This document shows, in pieces, positions 38,130-50,344 of a stretch of 64,000 nucleotides of DNA. The notes below the pieces were generated by a model that made no database searches, had not been told where the DNA came from, and worked only from the letters and a program-made list of their open reading frames with translations. The stretch spans positions 1 through 64,000 of the forward strand of contig JAEUJY010000083.1 in NCBI GenBank assembly GCA_016794525.1, read 5' to 3'. This DNA comes from Myxococcales bacterium. Lineage in GTDB: Bacteria > Myxococcota_A > Polyangia > Haliangiales > Haliangiaceae. How positions within the stretch are numbered: position 1 is the first letter of the stretch; the number at the start of each line of letters is the position of its first letter. Position numbers and translations under genes: made by a program.

Positions 38130-40241
38130 GTGATCACCGACCTCTCGAAAGTCCGCAACATCGGCATCTCGGCGCACATCGACAGCGGCAAGACGACGCT
38201 GACCGAGCGCATCCTCTTCTACACCAAGCGAATCCACGCGATTCACGAGGTGAAGGGCAAGGACGGCGTGGGCGCCAAGATGGACTCGATGGAGCTGGAG
38301 CGCGAGCGCGGCATCACGATCCAGTCGGCCGCGACCTACTGCACCTGGTCGGGCAGCTCGCCCAAGGTCGGCATCAAGTCGCACCACATCAACATCATCG
38401 ACACCCCGGGACACGTCGACTTCACGGTCGAGGTGGAGCGCTCGCTGCGCGTGCTCGACGGCGCGATCATGGTGCTGTGCGGCGTCGCCGGCGTCCAGTC
38501 GCAGTCGTACACGGTCGACCGCCAGATGCGCCGCTACAACGTGCCGCGCATCGCGTTCGTCAACAAGCTCGACCGCTCGGGCGCCAACCCGTTCCGCGTC
38601 CGCGACCAGCTGCGCGAGAAGCTGCGCCTGCACCCGGTCATGATCCAGGCGCCGATCGGCCTCGAGGACAAGCTCGAGGGCGTCGTCGACCTGATCGAGA
38701 TGGTGGCCATCCGCTTCTACGGCGACAACGGCAACCAGATCGAGTACTCGGAGATCCCGGCCGACATGAAGGACCAGTGCGCCAAGCTGCGCGAGGAGAT
38801 GCTGGACCAGCTCTCCATGGTCAACGACGAGCTCACCGAGGCGATGCTCGAGGACAAGGTCACCCCGGAGCTGATCCGCAAGGCGCTCCGCGACTCGACG
38901 ATCGCGCTGAAGTGCACGCCGGTCATGATGGGCTCGGCCCTCGGCAACAAGGGCGTGCAGATCCTCCTCGACGGCGTCACGCAGTACCTGCCCGACCCGA
39001 CCGAGGTCAAGAACATCGCGCTCGACCTCGACAAGGAGGAGGCGCCGCAGGAGCTGGCTTCGGATCCGACCAAGCCGCTCGTGCTCCTCGCGTTCAAGCT
39101 CGAGGACGGCCGCTACGGCCAGCTGACGTACATCCGCGTCTACCAGGGCAAGCTCGAGAAGGACGACTTCATCACCAACACCCGCACGGGCAAGAAGGTG
39201 AAGGTCGGCCGCCTGGTGCGCATGCACTCGGACGACAAGGAAGACATCACCGACACGTCGGCCGGCGACATCTGCGCGCTGTTCGGCATCGACTGCAACT
39301 CGGGCGACACCTTCACCGACGGCACCGTCAACCTGGCGATGACCTCGATGTTCGTGCCCAAGCCGGTCATCTCGGTCGCGATCAAGGCCAAGGACTCGGG
39401 CGCCGAGATCAACATGTCGAAGGCGCTCAACCGGTTCACCAAGGAAGACCCGACCTTCCAGTGCTGGGTCGACCCCGAGTCGAACGAGACGATCATCGCC
39501 GGCATGGGCGAGCTCCACCTCGACGTCTACATCGAGCGCATGAAGCGCGAGTACAAGGCCGAGGTTGTGACCAGCCCGCCGCAGGTCGCGTACCGCGAGA
39601 CGATCGGCACCAAGGTCGAGTTCAACTACACCCACAAGAAGCAGACCGGTGGCTCGGGCCAGTACGGCCGCGTCGCCGGCTACGCCGAGCCGTTCGACGG
39701 CGACTTCGAGTTCGCCGACGAGATCAAGGGCGGCGCGATCCCGCGCGAGTTCATCCCGTCGTGTGAGAAGGGCTTCAAGTCGATGATGGCCAAGAGCCCG
39801 CGCCTGGGCGTGCCGGTCGTCGGCATCCGCGTCGCCATCGACGACGGCCAGGCCCACGCGGTCGACTCGTCGGACATCGCGTTCCAGGAAGCCGCCCGCG
39901 GCGCGTTCCGCGACTTCTTCTCGCGCGCCAAGCCGCGCATCCTCGAGCCGATCATGAAGGTCTCGCTCGAGGGCCCGGCCGAGTTCTCGGGCAACATGCT
40001 GTCGCTGATCATGCAGCGCCGCGGCATCGTCGTGCAGTCCAACGAGGACGACGGCGGCGCCAAGGTCGAGGCCGAGGTGCCGCTCGCCGAGATGTTCGGC
40101 TTCTCGACGCCGCTGCGCTCGGCCACCCAGGGCAAGGCCGAGTTCACGATGGAGTTCGCCAAGTACTCCGACGTCCCGTCGAACATCGGCGAGGAGCTGC
40201 TGGCCAAGGCCGCCAAGGCCAAGGCCGACGCCAAGAAGTGA
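38130..40241 (+). CDS. fusA: Elongation factor G, spd/mitochondrial type
   Basis: The protein has 703 residues from a GTG start with a good RBS. EF-G uses GTP to translocate tRNA and mRNA on the ribosome. The G motifs are AHIDSGKTT (15-23), DTPGH and NKLD. All five EF-G domains are represented, with the domain IV region [12 protein letters not shown] and domain V HVDVY-like elements. The serine in AHIDSGKTT, and segments such as [27 protein letters not shown] and [16 protein letters not shown], are hallmarks of mitochondrial EF-G1 and the related spd (spirochaete, planctomycete, deltaproteobacterial) EF-Gs, rather than ordinary bacterial EF-G. It stands alone, not in a str operon. The alternative is a specialised paralogue. 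Confidence 0.95.
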   Translation: MITDLSKVRNIGISAHIDSGKTTLTERILFYTKRIHAIHEVKGKDGVGAKMDSMELERERGITIQSAATYCTWSGSSPKVGIKSHHINIIDTPGHVDFTVEVERSLRVLDGAIMVLCGVAGVQSQSYTVDRQMRRYNVPRIAFVNKLDRSGANPFRVRDQLREKLRLHPVMIQAPIGLEDKLEGVVDLIEMVAIRFYGDNGNQIEYSEIPADMKDQCAKLREEMLDQLSMVNDELTEAMLEDKVTPELIRKALRDSTIALKCTPVMMGSALGNKGVQILLDGVTQYLPDPTEVKNIALDLDKEEAPQELASDPTKPLVLLAFKLEDGRYGQLTYIRVYQGKLEKDDFITNTRTGKKVKVGRLVRMHSDDKEDITDTSAGDICALFGIDCNSGDTFTDGTVNLAMTSMFVPKPVISVAIKAKDSGAEINMSKALNRFTKEDPTFQCWVDPESNETIIAGMGELHLDVYIERMKREYKAEVVTSPPQVAYRETIGTKVEFNYTHKKQTGGSGQYGRVAGYAEPFDGDFEFADEIKGGAIPREFIPSCEKGFKSMMAKSPRLGVPVVGIRVAIDDGQAHAVDSSDIAFQEAARGAFRDFFSRAKPRILEPIMKVSLEGPAEFSGNMLSLIMQRRGIVVQSNEDDGGAKVEAEVPLAEMFGFSTPLRSATQGKAEFTMEFAKYSDVPSNIGEELLAKAAKAKADAKK

Positions 40242-40290
40242 TCGCGCCGTGATCGCGCCGTGATCGCCCAGAGGGGCGTGATCGCGCAGG

Positions 40291-40310
40291 CGGCCCGGGC
40301 GACCGGGCCG
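40291..40310 (+). terminator. Rho-independent terminator of the EF-G gene
   Basis: CGGCCCGG (40291-40298), loop GCGA, CCGGGCCG (40303-40310), followed by TCGCTGTTTTC. It lies 50 nt after the EF-G stop and 42 nt before the next start. Confidence 0.75.
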
Positions 40311-40352
40311 TCGCTGTTTTCGGAGGTCGGCGCGGGCTGGTAGACTGGGGCC

Positions 40353-41411
40353 ATGAGGGTTCCTCCCTGGCTGTCGCCAGCGGCGGCGGCGATCGCGCTC
40401 GCGCTCGGCGTGCTGGTGCTCGACTGGGTCGTGATCGACATCGACCTGGGCCTGTCGGCGCACGTCGGGCCGCGCTCGATCGAGCTGTGCTCGCCGGGCG
40501 GCTGCGTCGACGGGCGGCACGCCGGCAAGCCGTTCGCCGCGCTGCCGACGGCGGTGTTCTTGCTCGGGCTGGTCACCGCGCTCGGGCTGATCGGCGTCGC
40601 CGTCGCCCGGGTCACGCACACCGAGCTGGGCCCGATCGCCACCGCGGTGACGTGGGCCTCGGTCGCGACGGCGGTCGCCGCGGTGCTGGCGATCCTCTAC
40701 CTGGCCCCCGACTCGTTCGGCCAGCTCGGCGCCGGCTTCCCGCTGACGCTGGTCGGCGCGGTGGTCGGCATCGGCGCCGGCGTCACGCCCACGCTCGGCG
40801 CGTTCGAGGGCGGGCGCTCGCGCGCGCCGATCCGCTCGACCGCGGTGGTCGCCGCGCCCGCCGCCGCCCCGCCCGCGCGCCCCGCCGCGACGCCGTACGA
40901 TCTGGCCGCCGGCGCGCCGGCGGCGCCACCTCCCGGCAAGCCGCTCAGCAAGACCGCGCGGCCCAACCCGGTGGGGCCGGCCGCGGTCGACGCCACCCGC
41001 GACGCGCTGCGGTTCGTCGTCCAGGACGGCGCGATCACCGCCGACGGGCTCGCGGTGCGCGTCGCGCGCGGCGGCGAGCGCACGATCGCGTGGCGCGACC
41101 TGGTCGAGGTGGTGGCGCGCCGCATGCCGCCCGATCCGCCGTACGAGAAGACGACGTTCGTCGATCTGGTGGTCGCCGACGGCCCGCCGCTGCGGCTGGT
41201 GCCGACCTCGCGCCTCGACTACGCCGCGCTGCCCGGCGGCCAGGCGCCGAACACCAAGGAGAACTGGCGCAACCTGGTGGCGCTGGCGCGCCAGCACAAC
41301 CCGGCGATCGCGATCGAGGCCGACAGCGCCGACTTCTTCGCCGGCGGCCGCGACGCGCCGATGTTCCCGGCGCTCAAGAAGTTCGTCGAGTGGGACCGCC
41401 GCTACGGCTGA
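40353..41411 (+). CDS. Four-helix membrane protein with cytoplasmic C-terminal domain
   Basis: The protein has 352 residues with four predicted membrane spans (about 10-30, 64-86, 96-118, 124-146). A Pro/Ala linker (about 155-205) and a soluble C-terminal domain follow (RDALRFVVQDGAITADGLAVRVARGGERTIAWRDLVEVVARRMP). The linker's paired spans and the cysteine-flanked external loop (LCSPGGCVDG) resemble other four-helix proteins but give no function. The soluble part has a PH-like strand pattern. TAGACT (40341-40346) ends 6 nt before the ATG, with no Shine-Dalgarno. Confidence 0.72.
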   Translation: MRVPPWLSPAAAAIALALGVLVLDWVVIDIDLGLSAHVGPRSIELCSPGGCVDGRHAGKPFAALPTAVFLLGLVTALGLIGVAVARVTHTELGPIATAVTWASVATAVAAVLAILYLAPDSFGQLGAGFPLTLVGAVVGIGAGVTPTLGAFEGGRSRAPIRSTAVVAAPAAAPPARPAATPYDLAAGAPAAPPPGKPLSKTARPNPVGPAAVDATRDALRFVVQDGAITADGLAVRVARGGERTIAWRDLVEVVARRMPPDPPYEKTTFVDLVVADGPPLRLVPTSRLDYAALPGGQAPNTKENWRNLVALARQHNPAIAIEADSADFFAGGRDAPMFPALKKFVEWDRRYG

Positions 41412-41470
41412 GCAGCGCGCGGCCGGCAAAGCGTGGCGAACTCCGAATTCCGCTTGCGTCGCCGCGCAGC

Positions 41471-42112
41471 ATGATCACGATGCGCGCACCGATGCACCGC
41501 CTCGCACCGCTCGCCGTCCTCGCGCTCACCGCCTCGACCGCCGCCGCGCTACCGACTGACGACGGCAGCACCCGGCCGACGCCGCCACCGCGGACGGGCG
41601 CCCCGGAGGACCTCCGGCGCCGCGAAGTCACCAACATCGACGCCTACGCCAACCGCAACCATGGCCACCAGCGCGGCGGCTTCGTCGCCGTCGACGCCGG
41701 CCTGACGCTGGCGAAGGACGACGCGACCGACACCCAGCTCGCCACCGGGCTGGGCTTCACGCTCGGCGCGCGCCTCACGCGGCGGCTGGTGATCGCCGGC
41801 CGCGGGGGCGTCACGCTCGACACCGGTGGCGCGCCGGGGCGCCCGCCGCTGCGCGACGTCGACGTCGGCTTCGGCGTCGACGTGCGGGCGTGGCGGACGG
41901 TGTGGCTCGGGGCCGGCCTGGGCGGCGCGCGCCACCGCTTCGACGACGAGGTCATGACCAGCGTGACGCCGACGGCGCGGCTGCGGCTCGACGTCGATGC
42001 CTGGCGCCGCGGCGCGACCGCGCTGTTCGTGACCGCCGACTGGACGACCGATCTCGGCGCCGACCAGTCGACCCAGCGCACGACGTTCGGGCTCGGCGTG
42101 CGCTACCGCTGA
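41471..42112 (+). CDS. Outer-membrane beta-barrel-like protein
   Basis: The protein has 213 residues from the first of several in-frame ATGs (41471, 41480, 41492); the signal peptide HRLAPLAVLALTASTAAA fits 41492 equally well. After a Pro-rich stretch, strands alternate (GFVAVDAGLTLA, TGLGFTLGARLTRRLVIAGRGGVTL, DVDVGFGVDVRAWRTVWLGAGLGG), and the protein ends TTFGLGVRYR, as expected for a small barrel. Convergent with the FHA activator gene, 10 bp apart. Confidence 0.65.
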   Translation: MITMRAPMHRLAPLAVLALTASTAAALPTDDGSTRPTPPPRTGAPEDLRRREVTNIDAYANRNHGHQRGGFVAVDAGLTLAKDDATDTQLATGLGFTLGARLTRRLVIAGRGGVTLDTGGAPGRPPLRDVDVGFGVDVRAWRTVWLGAGLGGARHRFDDEVMTSVTPTARLRLDVDAWRRGATALFVTADWTTDLGADQSTQRTTFGLGVRYR

Positions 42113-42122
42113 CGCGCCGCCG

Positions 42123-43439
<1,317 letters not shown>

Positions 43440-43474
43440 GCGCCACCATGATCGCACGACCACGCGGCCCGCCG

Positions 43475-45211
43475 TCAACCGAGCGTATACAACCGACCGC
43501 GGCCGTCGGCGTAGCCGACGAACAGCCGGGCGCCGTCGGGCGAGAACACCGCGGCGTAGGCCTCGGGGCGGTGGGCGCGGCCGTCGACCGCGATCCCGAA
43601 CTCGAACAGCTTGCGGCCGTCCGCGGTGCTCCACACCCGCGCCTTGCCGTCGTAGCTGGTGGTGGCCAGCCGATCGCCCTTGGCGGTGTAGGCGATCGAC
43701 GTGACGCCGCCGCCGTGGCCGGCGTAGCGCCGCACCAGCGCGCCGGTCTTGCGGTCCCAGGTGCGCACCTCGTTGACCAGCGTCGGGCCGGCCGGCTCGT
43801 CGGCGCCGCCGGTGACGACGTGCTTGCCGTCGGGCGAGATCGCCACCGCCCACACCGGGCCCTCGACCTGCCACTGCCGCGTGCACGCGCCGGTCGCGAC
43901 GTCCCAGCAGCGCACCGTGCCGTCCTTGCCGCCGCTCACCAGCTCGCCGTCGGGCGCGAACGCCACGCACCACGCGAAGCCGACGTGGCCGGTCAGCGTG
44001 CGCTGGTGGGTCAGCCGCTTGATCGAGTCGACGGCGTAGACGTGGATGCCGTTCTCGGCGCCCGCGACCAGCAGCGTGCCCTTCGGGTGCCACGCCACCT
44101 TGGTGCAGATCGCGCCGACGCCGTCGGGGATCGGCGTGACCTCGTTGGCCCCGGCGACCTGCCAGGTGCGCACCGTGCCCTCGTTGCCGCAGCTCGCGAC
44201 CACCTGGCCGTCGGGCGCGAACGCGACGCCGCCCAGGTAGCCGTGCTTGGTCTCGCCGCCCTCGACGATCAGGTGCTCCATCGCGCCCAGCACCTGGCGC
44301 CCGGTCGCCGGGTCCCACAGCCGCAGCGTGAAGTCCTCCGAGGTCGTCGCGATGCGCCGGCCGTCGGGCGACCACGCCGCGCAGGTGATCTTGGCGGCGA
44401 GCTTGGGCTGGAACTCGACGAACGGGCTCGGCGGGATCACCGGCACGTCGGCGACCTCGAGGCGCAGGACCGGGGCCTGCTCGGACTTCTTCTGCAGGCC
44501 GATCGGCCCGCGACGCCACGCCTCGACGCCGGCCTGGACGTGGCGCGCCAGCGCGCTGAACCGCACCGCGCCGTCGGGATCGGCGGCGGCCCCGGCGATG
44601 CCGTCGACCAGGCACGCGGTGAAGATCGCGCCGCCGATCGAGTCCTGGGTGATGCCGTCGGCGCTCGAGCCCGACAGGAGCGCGAACCCGCCCCCCTTGT
44701 CGTCGTTGTGCTGGGTCGAGTCGGCGATGCTCGGGTCGAGCCCCAGCCCCATGTGGCAGACGTCGAGGAACACCGACACCCAGCGCGGCCGACCGCGCAG
44801 CGCGGCGAACAGATCGGCCAGCGGCAGGCCGCGCGCCTGGTGGCCGGCCTCCAGGCTCGGCGTCTTCGGCGTGTCGGCCATCGTCAGGAATGGCCGCCCC
44901 GCGACGCGCACGCCGTGGCACGACGCGTAGAACACGACGAGATCATCCTCGTCGGAGGCCTTCATGACGTCGCGCACCGCGTCGAGCACCACCGCGGCGC
45001 TGACCTTGCGCTTGCCGCGGCCACCCGGGCCGTCGTGCACCTCGGTCACGACGTAGCCGCGCTCGCGCAAGAGCGCGCCCACCTTGCGCGCGTCGGCCGC
45101 GCAGTAGTCCAGGTGATCGGCGGGGTCGACGTAGTCGTCGATGCCGACGACCACCGCGCGGCGCTGTTGCACGCCGTCGCCGGCGGGCTTGGAGCGGAGC
45201 TTGACGGGCAT
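43475..45211 (-). CDS. Caspase-family (peptidase C14) protein with WD40 repeats, copy A
   Basis: The protein has 578 residues from the ATG at 45211, matching the start MPVKL of its paralogue. The N-terminal 260 residues are a caspase/orthocaspase domain with catalytic His H99 (FYASCHG) and Cys C152 ([10 protein letters not shown]), both in their expected strand-end contexts, so it is probably active. The rest is a WD40 propeller of about seven blades (LRLWD, VRTWQV, VRCWDV, VRTWD, ARVWST dipeptides at blade ends). WD40 likely recognises a partner and the caspase cleaves a target after an acidic or basic residue. There is no signal peptide. It lies 13 bp after copy B. Confidence 0.92.
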   Translation of the reverse strand: MPVKLRSKPAGDGVQQRRAVVVGIDDYVDPADHLDYCAADARKVGALLRERGYVVTEVHDGPGGRGKRKVSAAVVLDAVRDVMKASDEDDLVVFYASCHGVRVAGRPFLTMADTPKTPSLEAGHQARGLPLADLFAALRGRPRWVSVFLDVCHMGLGLDPSIADSTQHNDDKGGGFALLSGSSADGITQDSIGGAIFTACLVDGIAGAAADPDGAVRFSALARHVQAGVEAWRRGPIGLQKKSEQAPVLRLEVADVPVIPPSPFVEFQPKLAAKITCAAWSPDGRRIATTSEDFTLRLWDPATGRQVLGAMEHLIVEGGETKHGYLGGVAFAPDGQVVASCGNEGTVRTWQVAGANEVTPIPDGVGAICTKVAWHPKGTLLVAGAENGIHVYAVDSIKRLTHQRTLTGHVGFAWCVAFAPDGELVSGGKDGTVRCWDVATGACTRQWQVEGPVWAVAISPDGKHVVTGGADEPAGPTLVNEVRTWDRKTGALVRRYAGHGGGVTSIAYTAKGDRLATTSYDGKARVWSTADGRKLFEFGIAVDGRAHRPEAYAAVFSPDGARLFVGYADGRGRLYTLG

Positions 45212-45224
45212 GGGACCTCCTCGG

Positions 45225-46940
45225 TCAGGACCTCGGATCGATCGCGTACAGCCGGCCCCGGCCATCGCCGAAGCCGACGAACAGCTGCGCGCCGTCGGCG
45301 CAAAACGCCACCGCGCACGCGCCCGGCCGCTCGGCCTGCCCCGGCACCGCGACCGACAGCGCGCGCACCCGCTGCCCGTCGGCGACCCGCCACAGCCGCG
45401 CCGCGCCGTCGCCGCACGCGGTCGCCAGGTAGCGGCCGTCGGGTGAGAACGCCAGGCCGGTCACGCCGCCGCCGTGCTCGCTGAGCACGCGGACCAGCGC
45501 GCCCGACGTGCGGGCCCACAGCCGGACCGGGTTCTTGACCTTCAGCGACTGATCGACGCCGCCGGTCGCGATCACGTGGCCGCCCGGCGAGGCCGCCACC
45601 GCCCACACCGGCCCGTCGAGGTGCCAGCGGCCGACGGTGGCGCCGTCGCCGATCCGCCACTGCCGCACCTCGTGATCCTCGGCGCCGGTGATCAGCGTGC
45701 CGTCGGCGGCGAACGCCAGCGCCCACACCGTGCCGGCGTGGCCGGTGAGCACCCGGCCGGCCTTGAAGCCACCATCGGCGCGACGCCGGAACAGGTGGAC
45801 GCCGTCCTCGGCGCCGACGGCGAGCGTGCGGCCGTCGGGGTGCCAGGCCAGCTTGGTGGCCATGCAGCCGACGCCGGCGTCGATCGCCACCTCCTTGCCG
45901 GTGGCCATCGTCCACGCCCGCACCGTGCCCTCGCCCGCGCACGCGGCCAGCACCGCGCCGTCGGGCGAGAACGCCGCGCCGCCGTAGTAGCCGTAGGGCC
46001 GCCGGCCGGCCACCACCGGCTCGTACATCGACTGCTCGAGCACCAGCCCGCGGGTCGCGACGTCCCACACCCGCAGCATCGAGCGCGTGTCGGTGGTCGC
46101 CACCAGCCCGCGCGACGAGCAGGTCGCGCTGGTGATCTTGCCGGCGCTGCACGGCGCCAGCTCGTGGAACGGGAACGGCGGGACGATCGCCAGGTCGGCG
46201 ACCTCGAGCCGCACGATCGCGGCCTGCGCCGACTTGCGCAGCGCGCCGATCGGCCCGCGTCGCCACGCCTCGACGCCGTCCTGGACGTGGCGGGCCAGCG
46301 CGCTGAACCGCACCGCGCCCTCGGCGTCGGCGGCGGCGCCGTCGAGGCCGGCCACCAGGCACGCGGTGAACACGCCCGCGTCGCGGTCGTCCTGGCTCAG
46401 GCCGTCGGCGCGGCTGCCCGACAGGAACGCGAAGCCGCCGGCCTTGTCGTCGACGTGCTGCGCCGCCACGCCGACGCTGGGGTCGAGGCCGAGCCCCATC
46501 CGGCAGGCGTCGAGGAACACCGCGACCCAGCGCGTCTTCCCGCGCAGCGCGGCGAACAGCGCCGCCAGCGGCATGCCGTGCGCGCCGCGCCCGCGCACCG
46601 GCGTGTCGGCCATGGTCAGGTACGGCCGGCCGCCGAAGCGGTCGCCGTGGCAGCACGCGTACACCACCACCACGTCGTCCTCGTCGGAGTCGTCGACCAC
46701 CCGCCGCACCTCGGCCAGCACCCGCGCCGCGGTGATCGTGCCCTTGGCCTGCCCGCCCTCGCCGTCGTGCAGCGACGTGACCTCGTAGCCCCGCGCGCGC
46801 AGCGCCGCCTCGACGCGTTGCGCGTCGGTCGGCGCGTAGGGCAGCTCGGCGCGCCCGCGGTAGCGACCGATGCCGATCACCACCGCGCGGCGCACCGACT
46901 GGCCATCGCCAGCGGCGGCGGCGGCGAGCTTGACCGGCAT
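45225..46940 (-). CDS. Caspase-family (peptidase C14) protein with WD40 repeats, copy B
   Basis: The protein has 571 residues from the ATG at 46940. Catalytic His H98 (YACCHGDR) and Cys C146 (FLDACRMGLG) are present. It has the same layout as copy A: caspase domain, short linker, then a WD40 propeller (LRVWDV, VRAWTM, VRQWRI, VRLWART, ARLWRV). The two proteins align end to end, including LEVADL/V-IPP at the domain junction, so they arose by tandem duplication. The propellers have diverged more than the peptidase domains, suggesting different partners or targets. It lies 7 bp after the lysine-rich gene. Confidence 0.92.
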   Translation of the reverse strand: MPVKLAAAAAGDGQSVRRAVVIGIGRYRGRAELPYAPTDAQRVEAALRARGYEVTSLHDGEGGQAKGTITAARVLAEVRRVVDDSDEDDVVVVYACCHGDRFGGRPYLTMADTPVRGRGAHGMPLAALFAALRGKTRWVAVFLDACRMGLGLDPSVGVAAQHVDDKAGGFAFLSGSRADGLSQDDRDAGVFTACLVAGLDGAAADAEGAVRFSALARHVQDGVEAWRRGPIGALRKSAQAAIVRLEVADLAIVPPFPFHELAPCSAGKITSATCSSRGLVATTDTRSMLRVWDVATRGLVLEQSMYEPVVAGRRPYGYYGGAAFSPDGAVLAACAGEGTVRAWTMATGKEVAIDAGVGCMATKLAWHPDGRTLAVGAEDGVHLFRRRADGGFKAGRVLTGHAGTVWALAFAADGTLITGAEDHEVRQWRIGDGATVGRWHLDGPVWAVAASPGGHVIATGGVDQSLKVKNPVRLWARTSGALVRVLSEHGGGVTGLAFSPDGRYLATACGDGAARLWRVADGQRVRALSVAVPGQAERPGACAVAFCADGAQLFVGFGDGRGRLYAIDPRS

Positions 46941-46947
46941 GCGCGCT

Positions 46948-47514
46948 TCAGATGTTGGGCGGCGTCGAGTCGCCGGGCTTGCCGGAGTGACCGCCAATGA
47001 TGCCGGCGATGTCGCGCCGGCTGAGTAGCCGGTCCGATCCGATCAAGTGAAGCCTCCCTACGACGATCGGCCGGACCCAGCCGCCCGCCGCCGGAAGGCG
47101 AGGCGCGCCGGCCCCGTCGATCATCGGCAGCATCGCGAACTTGTGGTCGTCGTAGATCTGGATCAGGAACAGGTACCTGCGCGCGCACGGCGTCACCGGC
47201 ACCACCGCCATCCACTCGGGCGGGCTGACCTCGAGGTCGCCCGTGTTGGTGGTATACACGGTGACCTGGCCGTCGAGCCCCATCACCTCGAGGTGAAACG
47301 GCACGGCTTCGCTGGCCGCCAGCACTGCGCCGCTGGCCACGGGCACCGTGGTCGGCTTCTTGGGGACCTGCGTCGCCTTCGGCGCAGCAGACTTCGCCTC
47401 GAGCGCCGGCTGCTTCGCGCCAGCCTTCTTCTTGGCGCTCGCTGGCGGCTTGGCCGCAGGCTGCTTCTTGGCCGTCTTGGACGAGGACTTCTTCTTGAGC
47501 TTGGCCTTGGCCAT
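46948..47514 (-). CDS. Lysine-rich protein of the caspase operon
   Basis: The protein has 188 residues. The first 55 or so are Lys/Ala/Ser-rich and histone-H1-like (KAKLKKKSSSKTAKKQ, SAKKKAGAKQ), likely disordered and able to bind nucleic acid. The C-terminal 120 residues form a compact domain (AVPFHLEVMGLDGQVTVYTTN, RRYLFLIQIYDDHKFAMLPMID) that I do not recognise. It sits between the kinase gene (22 bp upstream) and the caspase pair (7 bp downstream), so it belongs to the same transcript. It could be an adaptor, a caspase substrate or a regulator; the lysine-rich tail would be an obvious protease target. Confidence 0.8.
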   Translation of the reverse strand: MAKAKLKKKSSSKTAKKQPAAKPPASAKKKAGAKQPALEAKSAAPKATQVPKKPTTVPVASGAVLAASEAVPFHLEVMGLDGQVTVYTTNTGDLEVSPPEWMAVVPVTPCARRYLFLIQIYDDHKFAMLPMIDGAGAPRLPAAGGWVRPIVVGRLHLIGSDRLLSRRDIAGIIGGHSGKPGDSTPPNI

Positions 47515-47536
47515 CGATCATCTCCTTGGGTCTGGG

Positions 47537-49561
<2,025 letters not shown>

Positions 49562-49626
49562 CTCTGATCAGAATGCCACTGGTCGCCGCGCGGGTGTGAG
49601 GCGCGGCACCTGTTACCTCGCGTGTC

Positions 49627-49653
49627 ACCGCCCGCGGGCGGCCCGCGGGCGGT
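49627..49653. promoter_or_regulatory. 27-bp perfect palindrome between divergent kinase and ECF sigma genes
   Basis: Two 13-base arms, ACCGCCCGCGGGC (49627-49639) and its complement (49641-49653), flank a single G at 49640. It lies in the 165-bp gap between the divergent starts of the kinase-FGE operon and the ECF sigma gene, so a repressor or activator site is more likely than a terminator. GCCCGCGGGC occurs twice within it. Confidence 0.5.
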
Positions 49654-49726
49654 CCCGCGCGCGCGCCGCGACTCGCTCGTGATTCCGATGACTTCCGCCG
49701 GCGCGCGGGCTGCAAAAGGCCCCGGC

Positions 49727-50257
49727 ATGCACGACGACGCCGCCGCCACCGACTTCGACTTCGACGCCATCGTCGCTCGCCACCTCCCCGAGCTGCGCAA
49801 GAAGGCGGCGCGCCTCACCCGCGGCCGCACCGACGCCGATGACCTCGTCCAGGACGCCCTGCTCAGCGCGTTCCGCTGGCGCGCCGGCCTGCGCTCGCCC
49901 GAGCTCGCCCGCTACTGGCTGCTGCGCATCCTCACCAACACGTTCATCGATCGGCTGCGCCGCCGCCGGGTCCGGCCGCAGGAGGTCGCGCTTTCGGTCG
50001 AGCCACATGCGCCGGTGCAGGAGGAAGCCGACCCGTGGGTCGGGGTCACGGTCGACGACGTGCGCGCCGCCGTCGACGATCTCTCGGAGGACGTCCGCGA
50101 CGCGTTTCGGATGTACACCTTCGAGGGGCGCGCCTACGCCGCGATCGCGCGCGCCCAGGGCGTGGCGACCGGGACGGTCGGGACGCGGATCATGCGGGCC
50201 CGCGCGCAGCTGCGCGCCCGATTCGCCATGATCGGCGCGATCAGCCAATCCGCTTAG
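49727..50257 (+). CDS. ECF-type RNA polymerase sigma factor
   Basis: The protein has 176 residues from the ATG at 49727, which has an AAAAGG RBS 8 nt upstream; an ATG at 49688 would add 13 residues. Region 2 reads DADDLVQDALLSAFRWRAGL with the expected DxxDL core, and region 4 is EGRAYAAIARAQGVATGTVGTRIMRARAQLR. It binds core polymerase and directs an alternative regulon. No anti-sigma factor gene is next to it. It is divergent from the kinase-caspase operon across a long palindrome, so it could drive that operon or respond with it. Confidence 0.9.
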   Translation: MHDDAAATDFDFDAIVARHLPELRKKAARLTRGRTDADDLVQDALLSAFRWRAGLRSPELARYWLLRILTNTFIDRLRRRRVRPQEVALSVEPHAPVQEEADPWVGVTVDDVRAAVDDLSEDVRDAFRMYTFEGRAYAAIARAQGVATGTVGTRIMRARAQLRARFAMIGAISQSA

Positions 50258-50331
50258 ACGCCGCGAACGCCGCGATCGCGGAAGTCACCTGGTGTCGTGG
50301 TTCGCAATTGCGCTACGCGATCGCCTCTGTC

Positions 50332-50337
50332 TATGGT
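50332..50337 (+). promoter_or_regulatory. Putative promoter of the large cysteine-rich lipoprotein
   Basis: TATGGT ends 7 nt before the ATG at 50345, and TTGCGC (50308-50313) is 18 bp upstream of it. This puts the likely transcript start at or within a base or two of the ATG. Confidence 0.45.
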
Positions 50338-50344
50338 CCGCGCC

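Noticed and set aside
40239..40289. CRISPR-like repeat after EF-G
   Set aside because: The repeats are 11 bp, contiguous and partly coding; there are no spacers.
38007..41429. Minus-strand open frame across EF-G
   Set aside because: It is antisense to a certain EF-G gene and shows repetitive Arg/Leu/Ala/Asp composition with no domain.
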